Source: Steromphala cineraria (lineage: Eukaryota; Mollusca; Gastropoda; Trochida; Trochidae). Taken from it: a DNA stretch of 64,000 bases. Below, one piece after another: positions 33,263-44,708 of this stretch. The stretch spans positions 2,076,593-2,140,592 of the forward strand of contig OU744727.1 of assembly GCA_916613615.1 (NCBI GenBank), in the 5' to 3' direction. The notes under the pieces were generated by a model. It saw only the letters and a program-made list of their open reading frames with translations, did no database searches and was not told the DNA's origin. The position numbers and the translations under genes are program-made. Position 1 is the first letter of the stretch; each line of letters opens with the position of its first letter.

Positions 33263-36200
33263 TGAAAATACAGGATGTTTTTCAAGACCTCATAATTAAA
33301 TTTCAAATTTTTCCTGAGAATAAACAAAACCGTGAATTATTATTTATATATTTGATAATTTATTTTAAAAAGATCATTGATACCAAATATTTATATTCAT
33401 ATTAAATTAGGTGTTTTGTTATTTGTTTTCATATAAAATTATAATGGTAGCTTGCACGGTCACGCACGGATTGAACGTGCAGTACGAGAGGCTCATGCCA
33501 ATGTCTGCTACTTGATAACATGTGAATGGAATCTGTTATAAACTTTTTATTCTACTTTCGTTAAATACCAAATCATCCAGTCGTTTCATAAAAACATTAT
33601 TAAATGAGACGTCGTTTAGTATTTTCTATTTATCCATATGTTTACTGGTGAAATACGGGGATCTCTTGATAAAAATGAAACCTATAATCCGTCACTTACT
33701 ACTAGATATAAAGGTGTAATCAACTACAATAACTACTTTATTGGCCTGTGACCGCTATGCATTATTTTTGGCTTTTTGGATGATTAAACAAGGAAGACAA
33801 GAGTAATTCTATGGATGAACAACTTCTTTATCTTGTCTTCCTTATACAATCAACTTCTAGAATGCCACTGAAACAGCTCATGATTAAACAAGTTAAGTGA
33901 GTTGATGTAAACATAACTCGGTACATAGGATATGTTGTCGCGTCAACAAAAAGGTTTACTATTTTATGACAAGAAGGTTACGATCTATTAAGAACATTAA
34001 GAAATAGATATATATCATGCTACGAGGTAAATGGAAGACCGGGGCAGGCACGATCACGGGGCATGTTCATCTTTTCTCTGTAATCTTTATTCGGGGCAAC
34101 TTTAACTTAAATTGGTTATTCCTAACAGACAACATGACCTTACTCCCACATTGACTTTAAAATGGTGACAATCCAACATATTCTTTACAAACTGTGGAAG
34201 CAAATCCGTTTTTCTTCTAGTTCTTCTAGTAATTTATTCGACTTCAGTTCACCATGTTTTTGACAAATGTTGACTGTGCATAGGAATATGATCTTAAGTG
34301 AGCATAAACCAATAAGCCGAGACGTATATGTAACGAACAAGTTATTTTGTTATGAGGTCTGTATTTTTTCGTAGCAAAGAAAAAAGAGCAAACGTGGTTT
34401 GTGGGGTACATTCGGTCATTACAGACGGGGCACATTTGGCCGTGAGGACGAGTAAAAAAAAAATTAAGGTCCTCCACGAAACCATTTTTCTAAAGGTCCT
34501 CCTCCTCAAAAGGACCCTCTTGGAAAATCTCGGAATTCTTTTCGTAATAGAAACTTAACTGAGTCCACATCATTATAAAATATATCTTTGTAAAGTAATG
34601 TACTATTATTTCTGTCCACAATATTGAATACTATGAGTAGCATCTCATCTCTTTTTAATTGTTGTAGGCTAAACATGTTCTGATTGTTCCCAAGGATGGC
34701 CGAAGATGCCCCTGAGAGAAAACCGAACCTGCCCCGCGAACCTGCCCCGATGCTGGGCATCTTCGGGTTTTCAACTCGTTGTCTTTAAAGCATAGTTATT
34801 CGGCAAGCAAGTTACTTTAGGCACTTTCAACAATTATTGCAATAAAGTTAAGATATGTCTCAATAAATGTACGAACGTACATGTACACTAGTATATGGCA
34901 AAAAAAAACCCCTCATTATCTCATTATTTTAGTGCAAAGGGGACGTACGGGCCCCGGTCTCCCCTTAAGCCTGATGTTGTACGAACTTTGTAATTATCTT
35001 TTTCGCGATCTCATGTTGTTCCTTAAAAGATACCTTGATGCTTTTTGTGGAAAAGGGACCTATGCTTTATAAAATTGCAAAATTGAGTCATGTCAGAAAA
35101 GCTGTGACCTTTGATATCTTTCGTATTTACCATCTTTTCACCGTTGGTACTCTTACTTCTGTACTATTGGTTCCTTTTGATTCTAGATTATGCAAAATGT
35201 ATTTTCAATCTGTTATCTGTAGTCACATAAGAATGTGTCGCCTATCAATCGATGACTGCATATGGCGGTGTTTGTGTGAACATCTATAAACCATTTAGTG
35301 GAGGAATACCAGTTCGCGATTTCAACCGAACCAGGTACATAAATTTGATATATTTTTGTAATCGGTAACGTGGTTTTGATAATCTCCAGCTAAAATTGGA
35401 TTAATCTGCTGGTTGTGCATTCGTGTTATTGTAGAATTCCGATTCGTTTGGTAACATTTCATTGTTCAAGTATTTGAATAATATCAAACGCTAGTATAAG
35501 TTCTGATCGCTACAAATCCAAAGTGGTTGCCTAAAAACACCAGTATAGGAAAAATGGAATTGTACGCTGTTTTACGCAAGACAAGCCAACCATAGCAATA
35601 TCTGCCAGTAACTTAAAGTGCAAAAAATTAGTTGATAGTCATAAGTGTCCTTAAATTGATTTGATAACACAACGATGATCCATTACACGTAAAAGATGCT
35701 GTTTCATACTTGCATGCGGTTCAAGATGAAATTTAGCTATTGAGAAAAAAAATACATCACTTTGTAAAAAAATCTTTCTTCGAAATTTTGATATCACATT
35801 TACATTTTTTAATCAACAATAAAATACTTATTTCGACGCAGAGAGCACAGTGCCCCCTGTAAAATCGGCATAGCATTTAACGAACCCGCTTTCATTATGC
35901 GTGTAGGATTTACGTGTCTCAACTACCGTAATTGCGTTCGATTGGTATCAACTTTGACAGCAACGAATACCTAATTCGGAGAAAAAGAAAATAAAATCTA
36001 GTTGAGCGCGACAAAGACATTTTCAAGTGTATATTTAGAAACCGGAAGTTATGAAATGGCAACACTTGATTCGCCCTTATGTCGACTGCCGTTTCGGTAT
36101 TTTTTGGTAAATTATCTCCTATTTAATGAATTTTGATCCGATTTTCCCAAGATTGGTCACTAAAGATTGCAACAACAAAAAACAAGGAAAACAGTAAAAT

Positions 36201-36845
36201 TACTTTAAAAATATTGAACTCTGATATTGGATCTTTAAGTAATTAGTTATCAAGCCAACAAGAGAAAATTAAGTCCTATAGGAGACTATGACTGTATAAA
36301 TATCATTTTATTGTCTTCTGTTATAAAACTTTGATCGACAACCAATTTTTTTTGTTAAGTTTTTATTTCCCATGAGATGCTTATATTTTACATTTGTTTG
36401 CTGCTTACTGACAATGATAATACACATTATGCATTTGAATACAAACAAAAGAATAATAATATATACACATTTCACCATTAGATATTGCAGGTAACAATCA
36501 GTATTCACTATAAAATTCATATCATCTTCAGTTCTTAGGATCATAATACAACCAATTTTAATCATGATAATGTATGCATATTTTGTTTTTCCAAAATTCA
36601 CTGCATGTGAATCATGATAAATAAAATTGTAAACTGAGTAATCACTGCATATGATCAAGTCACCAAACATCTCTACATCAGCCAATAAGTCCACATTAAG
36701 TAGAGGAAAATTGAATTCATTTGATGAGTGACTGGAGCTGTCCCGAATGCCCTTTTAATTACAGAAGGTACTGGACTACTAGTGACCACTGGGCAAGTCA
36801 CAGGGAGCAACCGCATTGGATGGGTTGATGGGAATATTAGTTCGT

Positions 36846-37705
36846 GCAGGTCAGAGCTCCCTACGCTGGCCCTTGTCTGACCACACACTTCACCTTCTGT
36901 AGCCTCTAATTGGCTGTAGTTGTCAGAGCTCCCTACGCTGGCCCTTGTCTGACCACACACCTCACCGTCTGTAGCCTCTAATTGGCTGTAGTTGTCAGAG
37001 CTCCCTACCCTAGCCCCTGTCTGACCATACACCTCACCTTCTGTAGCCTCTAATTGGCTGTAGTTGTCAGAGCCCCCTACACTAGCCCCTGTCTGACCAT
37101 ACATCTCACCTTCTGTAGCCTCTAATTGGCTGTAGTTGTCAGAGCTCCCTACCACACACCTCATCTTCTGCCGCCTCTAATTGGCTGTAGTTGTCCGAGC
37201 TCCCTACGCTGGCCCTTGTCTGACCACACACCTCACCTTCTGCCGCCTCTAATTGGCTGTAGTTGTCAGAGCTGCCTACGCTGGCCCTTGTCTGACCACA
37301 CACCTCACCTTCTGTCGCCTCTAATTGGCTGTAGTTGTCAGAGCTCCCTACGCTGGCCCTTGTCTGACCATACACCTCACCTTCTGTAGCCTCTAATTGG
37401 CTGTAGTTGTCAGAGCTGCCTACGCTGGCCCTTGTCTGACCACACACCTCACCTTCTGTAGCCTCTAATTGGCTGTAGTTGTCAAAGCTCCCTACGCTGG
37501 CCCTTGTCTGACCACACACCTCACCTTCTGTAGCCTCTAATTGGCTGTAGTTGTCAGAGCTCCCTACGCTAGCCCTTGTCTGACCCTTCACCTCACCTTC
37601 TGTAGCCTCTAATTGGCTGTAGTTGTCAGAGCTGCCTACGCTAGCCCTTGTCTGACCCTTCACCTCACCTTCTGTAGCCTCTAATTGGCTGTTGTTGTCA
37701 GGCGC
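36846..37705 (-). repeat. 72-bp minisatellite, 12 units, open as a 24-residue repeat
   Basis: Twelve units contain ctctaattggctgt (first near 36,905, last near 37,680), eleven at exactly 72 bp and one shortened by 17 bp near 37,140-37,160. On the - strand the unit reads SSDNYSQLEATEGEVCGQTR plus ASVG without stops. The + strand is also partly open, so coding is not proven. Confidence 0.9.
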
Positions 37706-37984
37706 ACGTGACGTGGACAGTAGACTGGGTGAACCAACGTTCTCATATACTTGTTTGATTTCAATTTGGTGTGTATCTTTTACAAACGAATTGACACAAT
37801 ACCATAGATGACAAAGTTCTTCAATCTCTAGTCTCAGTCGTGACATTGGCACCAGATGGCATGGTTTACAAGGCGCACGTGACGTGGACAGTAAATTGGG
37901 TGAACCAACTTTCTCATATAATTGTTTGTTTATAACTTTGATGTTATTCATCTTTTGTCTATTTGCGTGCATATTCCTGAACAA
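37139..37984 (-). CDS. Hypothetical repeat protein ORF (281 codons)
   Basis: The - strand ORF starts with a non-repeat region holding two copies of a VGSPxLLSTSRAP motif, then eight 24-residue repeats. It ends where one repeat unit has lost 17 bp. The repeats then continue in another frame to 36,673. No known domain is recognised; no splice or promoter support. It could equally be a minisatellite that happens to be open because its period is a multiple of three. Confidence 0.25.
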   Translation of the reverse strand: MFRNMHANRQKMNNIKVINKQLYEKVGSPNLLSTSRAPCKPCHLVPMSRLRLEIEELCHLWYCVNSFVKDTHQIEIKQVYENVGSPSLLSTSRAPDNNSQLEATEGEVKGQTRASVGSSDNYSQLEATEGEVKGQTRASVGSSDNYSQLEATEGEVCGQTRASVGSFDNYSQLEATEGEVCGQTRASVGSSDNYSQLEATEGEVYGQTRASVGSSDNYSQLEATEGEVCGQTRASVGSSDNYSQLEAAEGEVCGQTRASVGSSDNYSQLEAAEDEVCGREL

Positions 37985-38100
37985 GAATGAACAAAATACT
38001 TAATTTCTTTAATCACTGTTGTCAGTCCTCACATTGGAACTAGTTGGCAGTGTTTGTCTCGCACACGTCGGTGAACCAATTTTCTGTTTTACTGGTCGGA
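37699..38100. repeat. Direct repeats with gcgcacgtgacgtggacagt
   Basis: A block of about 60 bp starting gcgcacgtgacgtggacagt occurs at 37,701 and again at about 37,873, with a decayed third copy near 38,060. It contains a CACGTG E-box palindrome. Confidence 0.65.
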
Positions 38101-38114
38101 TTACAAGTTTGGAG

Positions 38115-41100
38115 CGTTGTATCTTGGGTTATGGCCTACTGACATAGTGATCACGCACCTTCAAGACTGGGGTTGTATCTTGGGTTGAGGCCTACTGACA
38201 TATAGATTACGCAACTTCAAAGACTGGGGTTGTATCCTGGGTTGAGGCCTACTGATAATATATATTACGCACCTTAAAGACTGGGGTTGTATCTTGGGTT
38301 GAGGACTACTGACAAACAGATTACGCACCTTCAAGACTGGGGTTGTATCTTGGGTTGAGGCCTACTGACAAACAGATCACACACCTTCAAGACTGGGTTT
38401 GTATCTTGGGTTGAGGCCTACTGACATACAGATTACGCACCTTCAAGACTGGGGTTGTATCTTGAGTTCAGGAATACTGACAAACAGATTACGCACCTTC
38501 AAGACTTGGGTTGTATCTTGGGTTGAGGACTACTGACATACAGTTTACACACCTTCAAGACTGGGGTTGTATATTTGGTTGAGGCCTACTGACAAACAGA
38601 TCACAAATCTTCAAGACTGGGTTTGTATCTTGGGTTGATAACATCTGACAAACAGATCACGCAGCTTCAAGACTGAGGCTGAATCTTGGGTTGAGGCCAA
38701 CTGACAAACAGATTACGCACCTTCAAGACTGGGGTTGTATCTTGGGTTGAGGCCTATTGATAAACTGATTATGAAACTTCAGGACTGGGGTTGTATCTTG
38801 GGTTGAGGACTACTGACAAACAGATTATGAACCTTCAAGACTCGGTTTGTATCGTGTGTTGAGGACTACTGACAAACAGATTATGAACCTTCAAGACTGG
38901 GTTTGTATCTTGTGTTGAGGACTACTTATAAACAGATTATGAACCTTCAAAGACTGTGGTTGTATCTTGGGTTGAGGACTTCTGACAAACAGATCACACA
39001 TCTTCAAGACTGGGTTTGTATCTTGGGTTGAGAACATCCGACAAACAGATCACATAGCTTCAAGACTGAGGCTGAATCTTTGGTTGAGGACTACTGACAT
39101 ACAGATTACGCACCTTCAAGACTGGGGTTGTATTTGGGTTGAGGACTACTGACATACAGATCATGCACCTTCAAGACCGGGGTTGTATCTTGGGTTGAGG
39201 ACTACTGACATACAGATTACACACCTTCAAGACTGGGGTTGTATCGTGAGTTGAGGACTACTGACAAACAGATTATGAACCTTCAAGACTGGGTTTGTAT
39301 CTTGGGTTGAGGACTACTAACAAAGAAATTATGAATCTTCAAAGACTGTGGTTGTATCTTGAGTTGAGGACTTCTGACATACAGATCACGCACCTTCAAG
39401 ACAAGGGTTGTATCTTGGGTTGAGGCCTCCTGACAAACAGATTACGCACCTTCAAGACTGGGGTTTGTATCTTGGGTTGAGGACTACTGACAGACAGATC
39501 ACAAATCTTCAAGACAGGGGTTGTATCTTTTGGGTTGAGGCCTCCTGACAAACAGATTACGCACCTTCAAGACTGGGGTTTGTATCTTGGGTTGAGGACT
39601 ACTGACAGACAGATCACAAATCTTCAAGACTGGGTTTGTATCTTGGGTTGATAACATCTGACAAACAGATCACGCAGCTTCAAGACTGAGGCTGAATCTT
39701 GGGTTGAGGCCAACTGACAAACAGATTACGCACCTTCAAGACTGGGGTTGTATCTTGGGTTGAGGCCTAGTGATAAACTGATTATGCAACTTCAGGACTG
39801 GGGTTGTATCTTGGGTTGAGGACTACTGACAAACAGATTATGAACCTTCAAGACTCGGTTTGTATCGTGTGTTGAGGACTACTGACAAACAGATTATGAA
39901 CCTTCAAGACTGGGTTTGTATCTTGTGTTGAGGACTACTTACAAACAGATTATGAACCTTCAAAGACTGTGGTTGTATCTTGGGTTGAGGACTTCTGACA
40001 AACAGATCACACATCTTCAAGACTGGGTTTGTATCTTGGGTTGAGAACATCTGACAAACAGATCACATAGCTTCAAGACTGAGGCTGAATCTTTGGTTGA
40101 GGACTACTGACATACAGATTACGCACCTTCAAGACTGGGGTTGTATTTTGGGTTGAGGACTACTGACATACAGATCATGCACCTTCAAGACCGGGGTTGT
40201 ATCTTGGGTTGAGGACTACTGACATACAGATTACACACCTTCAAGACTGGGGTTGTATCGTGAGTTGAGGAATACTGACAAACAGATTATGAACCTTCAA
40301 GACTGGGTTTGTATCTTGGGTTGAGGACTACTAACAAAGAGATTATGAATCTTCAAAGACTGTGGTTGTATCTTGGGTTGAGGACTTCTGACACACAGAT
40401 CACGCACCTTCAAGACAAGGGTTGTATCTTGGGTTGAGGCCTCCTGACAAACAGATTACGCACCTTCACGACAGGGGTTGTATCTTTTGGGTTGAGGCCT
40501 CCTGACAAACAGATTACGCACCTTCAAGACAGGGGTTGTATCTTGGGTTGAAAACTACTGACAAATAGATTACGCACCTTCAAGACTTTGGTTTGTATCT
40601 TGGGTTGAGGACTACTGACAAAAAGATTATGCACCTTCAAGACTGTGTTTGTATCTTGAGTTGAGGACTACAGACAAACAGATTACCCACCTTCAAGACA
40701 AGGGGTTGTATCCTGGGTTGAGGACTACTGACAAACAGATTATATACCTTCAAGACTTGGTTTGTATCTTGGGTTGAGGACTACTGACAAACAGATTACG
40801 CACCTTTAAGACAGGGGTTGTATCTTGGGTTGAAAACAACTGACAAATAGATTACGCACCTTCAAGACAAGGGTTGTATCTTGGGTTGAGGACTACTGGC
40901 AAACAGATTATGCACCTTCAAGACTGGGGTTGTATTTTGGGTTGAGGACTACTTACATACAGATTACGCACCTTCAAGACTGGGGTTGTATCTTGGGTTT
41001 AGGCCTACTGACATACAGATCACGCACCTTCAAGACTGGGGTTGTATCTTGGGTTGAGGCCTACTGACATACAGATTACGCACCTTCAAGACAAGGGTAG

Positions 41101-41130
41101 TATCTTGGGTTGAAGCCTACTGGCATTCAG
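38115..41130 (-). repeat. Expanded exon-3-end minisatellite (more than 50 units of 56 bp)
   Basis: The unit, read on the - strand, is the 3' end of exon 3 plus donor and ~20 nt of intron (ctcaacccaagatacaac...gaaggtgcgtaatctg). About 54 units fill 3 kb next to the inverted pseudo-exon 3. A higher-order copy of about 1,016 bp is visible: the variant with ggctgaatcttgggttgagg near 38,689 recurs near 39,705. Confidence 0.92.
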
Positions 41131-41139
41131 ATTACGCAT

Positions 41140-41368
41140 CTTCGAGACTGGGGTTGTATCTTGGATTGAGGACTGTTGGCAGCATGAACTTGAGAGACCC
41201 GTCAGTTTCCAGACTCATTTCCGTTACGAAAGAGAACTTGATGCCAGCCTTTGATTTGGGAGGAAGATTACCCAGCATGCATTTGAAGATATCACCGGAA
41301 CTGTCGTGTTCCTCCATCAGGACTGCAGATCGTCCACTCCTAACAGCTTCCTCCTATGTCCAACGAGC
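41140..41368 (-). pseudogene. Inverted VWA5A-like exon 3 (dead), copy B
   Basis: It has the same 229-nt length, the same TAG at codon five and the same donor GT-to-AT change as 7,895-8,123. A few point changes separate the two (for example MEEHDSS here, MEEQDSS in copy A). Confidence 0.88.
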
Positions 41369-41691
41369 CCTAAGAGAGAGAAAGGAATGCTTAACTATGT
41401 CATGCTTTTTAAAATGTATAATAAGGGATTTAAGTTTGTGTCATATTTTTCGGATAGACGAAATCACGAAGGTTGATTTTGACGCAAATGCCACCTTTTT
41501 GTCAATTTATACAAATCGCGATTTCTAAAAACTATTTCGCCAGAGTTACCATCATTCACGGACTATCATATCGAAACGTCTGTAAATTTAACCATGGCTT
41601 TAATTGGCCACTGCCTTTAGGGAAGCATATTGATGAAAATGAAATGAGAATTACGGAAACAACCTCGTTTACAGTTTTGTAACACTTTTAC

Positions 41692-41859
41692 TTGTTGCTG
41701 CTCCTAGACCTCTGCTGTGATGTTTCTTGTCGTCCATGGGGAAGACGTAGACGACCTCGATAGTGTCTGTTTCCGAGTCGTTTATGTACTGGAGATTCGC
41801 CTCCCCATTGGCCAGGAAGCCCTGCACGCTGACTCTCACATCCACCCCGTGCAGTGGAA
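41692..41859 (-). pseudogene. Inverted VWA5A-like exon 2 (dead), copy B
   Basis: It carries the same 38-bp frameshifting deletion as 8,471-8,638 and an intact AG acceptor on the - strand. The inter-exon sequence is also conserved with copy A, minus a short indel near 41,640. Confidence 0.88.
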
Positions 41860-42290
41860 CTGGACAGAGAGACTTTGTTATAAAATACGATATTGAATTT
41901 GGTATCTATAAACTGACTCTCACATCCACCTCGTGCAGTGGAACTGGGTAGAGAGAGGTGTTGTTATCTATATACTGACTCTCACATCTACATCGTGCAG
42001 TGGAACTGGGTAGAGAGACTTTGTTATAACATGGTATTGAATTAGGTATCTATATACTGACTCTCACACCAACCCCGTGCAGAGGAACTGGGCAGAGAGA
42101 CTTTGTTTTAACATGGTATTGAATTAGGTGTCTATATACCGACTCTCACATCCACCCCGTGCAGAGGAACTGGGCAGAGAGACCTGTTGTTATAACATGG
42201 TATTGAATTAGGTATCTATAGACTGACTCTCACATCCACCCCGTGCAGTGTAACTGGGTAGAGAGACCTGTTGTTACTACATGGTATTAA
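41860..42290 (-). repeat. Exon-2-acceptor minisatellite, inverted, copy B (about 5 units)
   Basis: Units carry gtgcagtggaactggg (the reverse of the exon-2 acceptor and start) with spacings of 61-83 bp. It has one more unit than copy A, where the fold-back at 9,005 cuts the array. Confidence 0.85.
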
Positions 42291-44662
42291 TGTTGTTTTC
42301 TTTTTACTACTTTGTTACGAACAGTATTAAAAGGTATTACAAAGGACATAGATGACAAAATTATATGTATTTTCATCACTGTGAAATTTACATGGACTTA
42401 AACATTGCAAGGCGAGTATAGAAGGTGAGAAACATACACTGAATGTGTCTTTAAATGGATCAAATGCTGGATTTAAAATTTTCATATGGGCAACGAGAGT
42501 CTTAAAGATGTTACTTAAACTGAAGGAAGTCTATGTGCCTTCATACCGATGTATAGAAACGATGTATAAGGCATAGTTTCTTTCAATTTGGTATAATCAG
42601 TGACAGAGGGAAGGCATAGTTAATTTCCATTTGGTGTTTAATCGGTCACTGAGGAAAGAACTTAATGGTAGTTTGTTAGGATTTGTTGCCGAAAGGACAG
42701 GATCTTGAATAACAGATAGATCAATACAAGTCTGCATGTTTTCATCACCAACAGAAGCTGTATTCAAAATCTCACTTTCTTATCCTAGGATAACAAATTA
42801 GTGTCAAATACTTGTCATAGCGTTATTGTACGCAAAAACATTATCGTCATCATTATTTGAAATTTAAATACGCACTTCCAATTGCATTCAGCTTCTACAT
42901 TCAATCAGACTAACAGTACAACACCCTAGTTATTTGTATCACATAACGTAGCTGCAGTAGCTCCAACCATATCAACATATGAGTTTACTTCCGGGTTGGC
43001 TGAAGGCGAGAGATAGTGTATGTAAACACCCTACTTGCTTGGTCTATTCTGTCCCTGTACGATAAGTCCGTATATGATCGTCATTTTCCTTGAAGACACA
43101 ATGTGACCGAGAGTCACATGGACAGGTGTGGTTGTTGCATATTCACACGTCCACATAGACAGGTCAAAGGTTATGATAAGAAAATCAATGCGTTGCTGGG
43201 TGTGACAGGATGTACCCCTGTTGCTGTGATAACGTTGTATCCGGGTGTCAAGGAGAAGTAGACCCTTTGAAGAAAGACCTTTCGATGGAACACACAAAAG
43301 ATCGGGAATCTTTTTAAAGCATTAAATTTCTATTCAGCAATATAAGTCTCTAAACTGTGACGGATCCAATTTGGTAAAATACATGATTTAATCAATCTTT
43401 TTTCCGTATAGAATTGTCTTTCGGCTAAATCATCCAATCATCAAACCGGAATAGATAGAGGATAAAGCTTGATTACTTTGAATACGTTATAATTTCAATA
43501 TTTCTACACCTGTTACACTTACATTGATTATTATAGGCGCAGTAGTACGTTCATAAACAAAATTATCTTCAACTTTGCTCAATAAAAAAACATATTGAAG
43601 CACAATATATTTTTTGCTGAAGGTAATCAATTAAATCATTACAGGGTTTCATGTACAAGTGAAAATTGCACGTTGCCATTCAAGCGTGTTTACCGATACT
43701 ATTCAAGTTAAGGAATTGGGAAAGGTGCAGCTTTGCCGAGCACGTTAAACATTAATGTGTGAAAACATACTAACGATAAAACGATAAAAAAAACTTAAGG
43801 AAAGATCTGGTAAATTGGAAAACCCAAAATATATAGACTCTAAAAATAAATAAAATCTTGGTATGGTTTGGGACATTAGGAAAATACCTTTTGTTACTCC
43901 ATATTATACTTATTTTGCCAAGGAATATATCCATTCATGCAAAGAAATATTTCAAAATTACACAAATTTATTAAAGAATTGAAAGAACTTAAAGAATTGT
44001 TTCTGTTGATCATGAAAATACATAGCCACAAGCAATAATTGTTATGAATTTTTGTTTCTCACAAATGGTTACCCTCATTCCAAGTATTCAAAATATAAAC
44101 ATAATGCACATATGGTGACACATTTACTAAACATTGTGTTTACCCATGTTAATATGCATATTTATCTCTGCTCAATTGCTTGTATTCCTGCCTGTAATTG
44201 AAATGGGATCAAATAAAAGAAGATAAACAAAACTAAGCAAAAGTTTAATACTTTCTATGCTGACCTGCACATATTGAAAATATGTCACTTCTTACATGTG
44301 TCACCATACAGGTACGAATAAGTATGTTTAGGAATGCATTTCTATTTTCTATTGAACAATTTTCCTTTAATTTCTCCAAACCTTTTCGTAGTGTCCCTGC
44401 TGAGTACATAGATAAACGTCGTGTGAAGATACTCGGAGGGTCAAGGTAATTCCCCGTCATAACCCTTGTCCGTTTCTGAGCAAGTGTCTATATATAGCTG
44501 ATTCATCAGATAAGCAGATATTGCGGTGTTTATCAACCAGCCCATACGCAGATACCCCATCTGTTCAGTTAGCACGCTCAGTGAGACCGTGCATTCAGTT
44601 TATGACTCTGTGATTTAAAGTGTCATTTAATTTATAGGTTGATTTGATTTGAACCACACGCC
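42291..44662. other. 5' flank of gene B, no gene supported
   Basis: From about 42,420 it matches 9,860-12,009 at high identity. Short ORFs such as - strand 43,031-43,297 and 44,245-44,460 have no recognisable domain. Confidence 0.5.
44420..44525 (+). promoter_or_regulatory. Copy B-specific block with TATA-like motif
   Basis: About 105 bp absent from copy A contains tctatatatag at 44,487-44,497, roughly 170 bp before the gene B ATG. Position and motif suit a core promoter, but no transcript start is known. It may be an insertion in B or a deletion in A. Confidence 0.4.
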
Positions 44663-44708
44663 ATGGCGATCAAATACGGACTTATTATACAGGGCCAGAG
44701 AAGAACAG
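44663..44708 (+). CDS. Gene B exon 1 (residues 1-15)
   Basis: It encodes MAIKYGLIIQGQRRT (K to R against gene A). The donor is gtcagt, weaker than gtaagt in gene A. Confidence 0.87.

Larger units (their letters stand above)
32151..36845. other. Unique spacer between the duplicated copies
   Basis: No protein-coding gene is supported. Contents noted separately: a fold-back at 32,839-32,935, a tRNA-like stretch at 33,190-33,262 and scattered AT-rich DNA. Short ORFs show no family resemblance. Confidence 0.5.

Noticed and set aside
38115..41130. CRISPR-like array
   Set aside because: Units are contiguous 56-bp tandem copies of an exon end with no unique spacers, in eukaryotic DNA.
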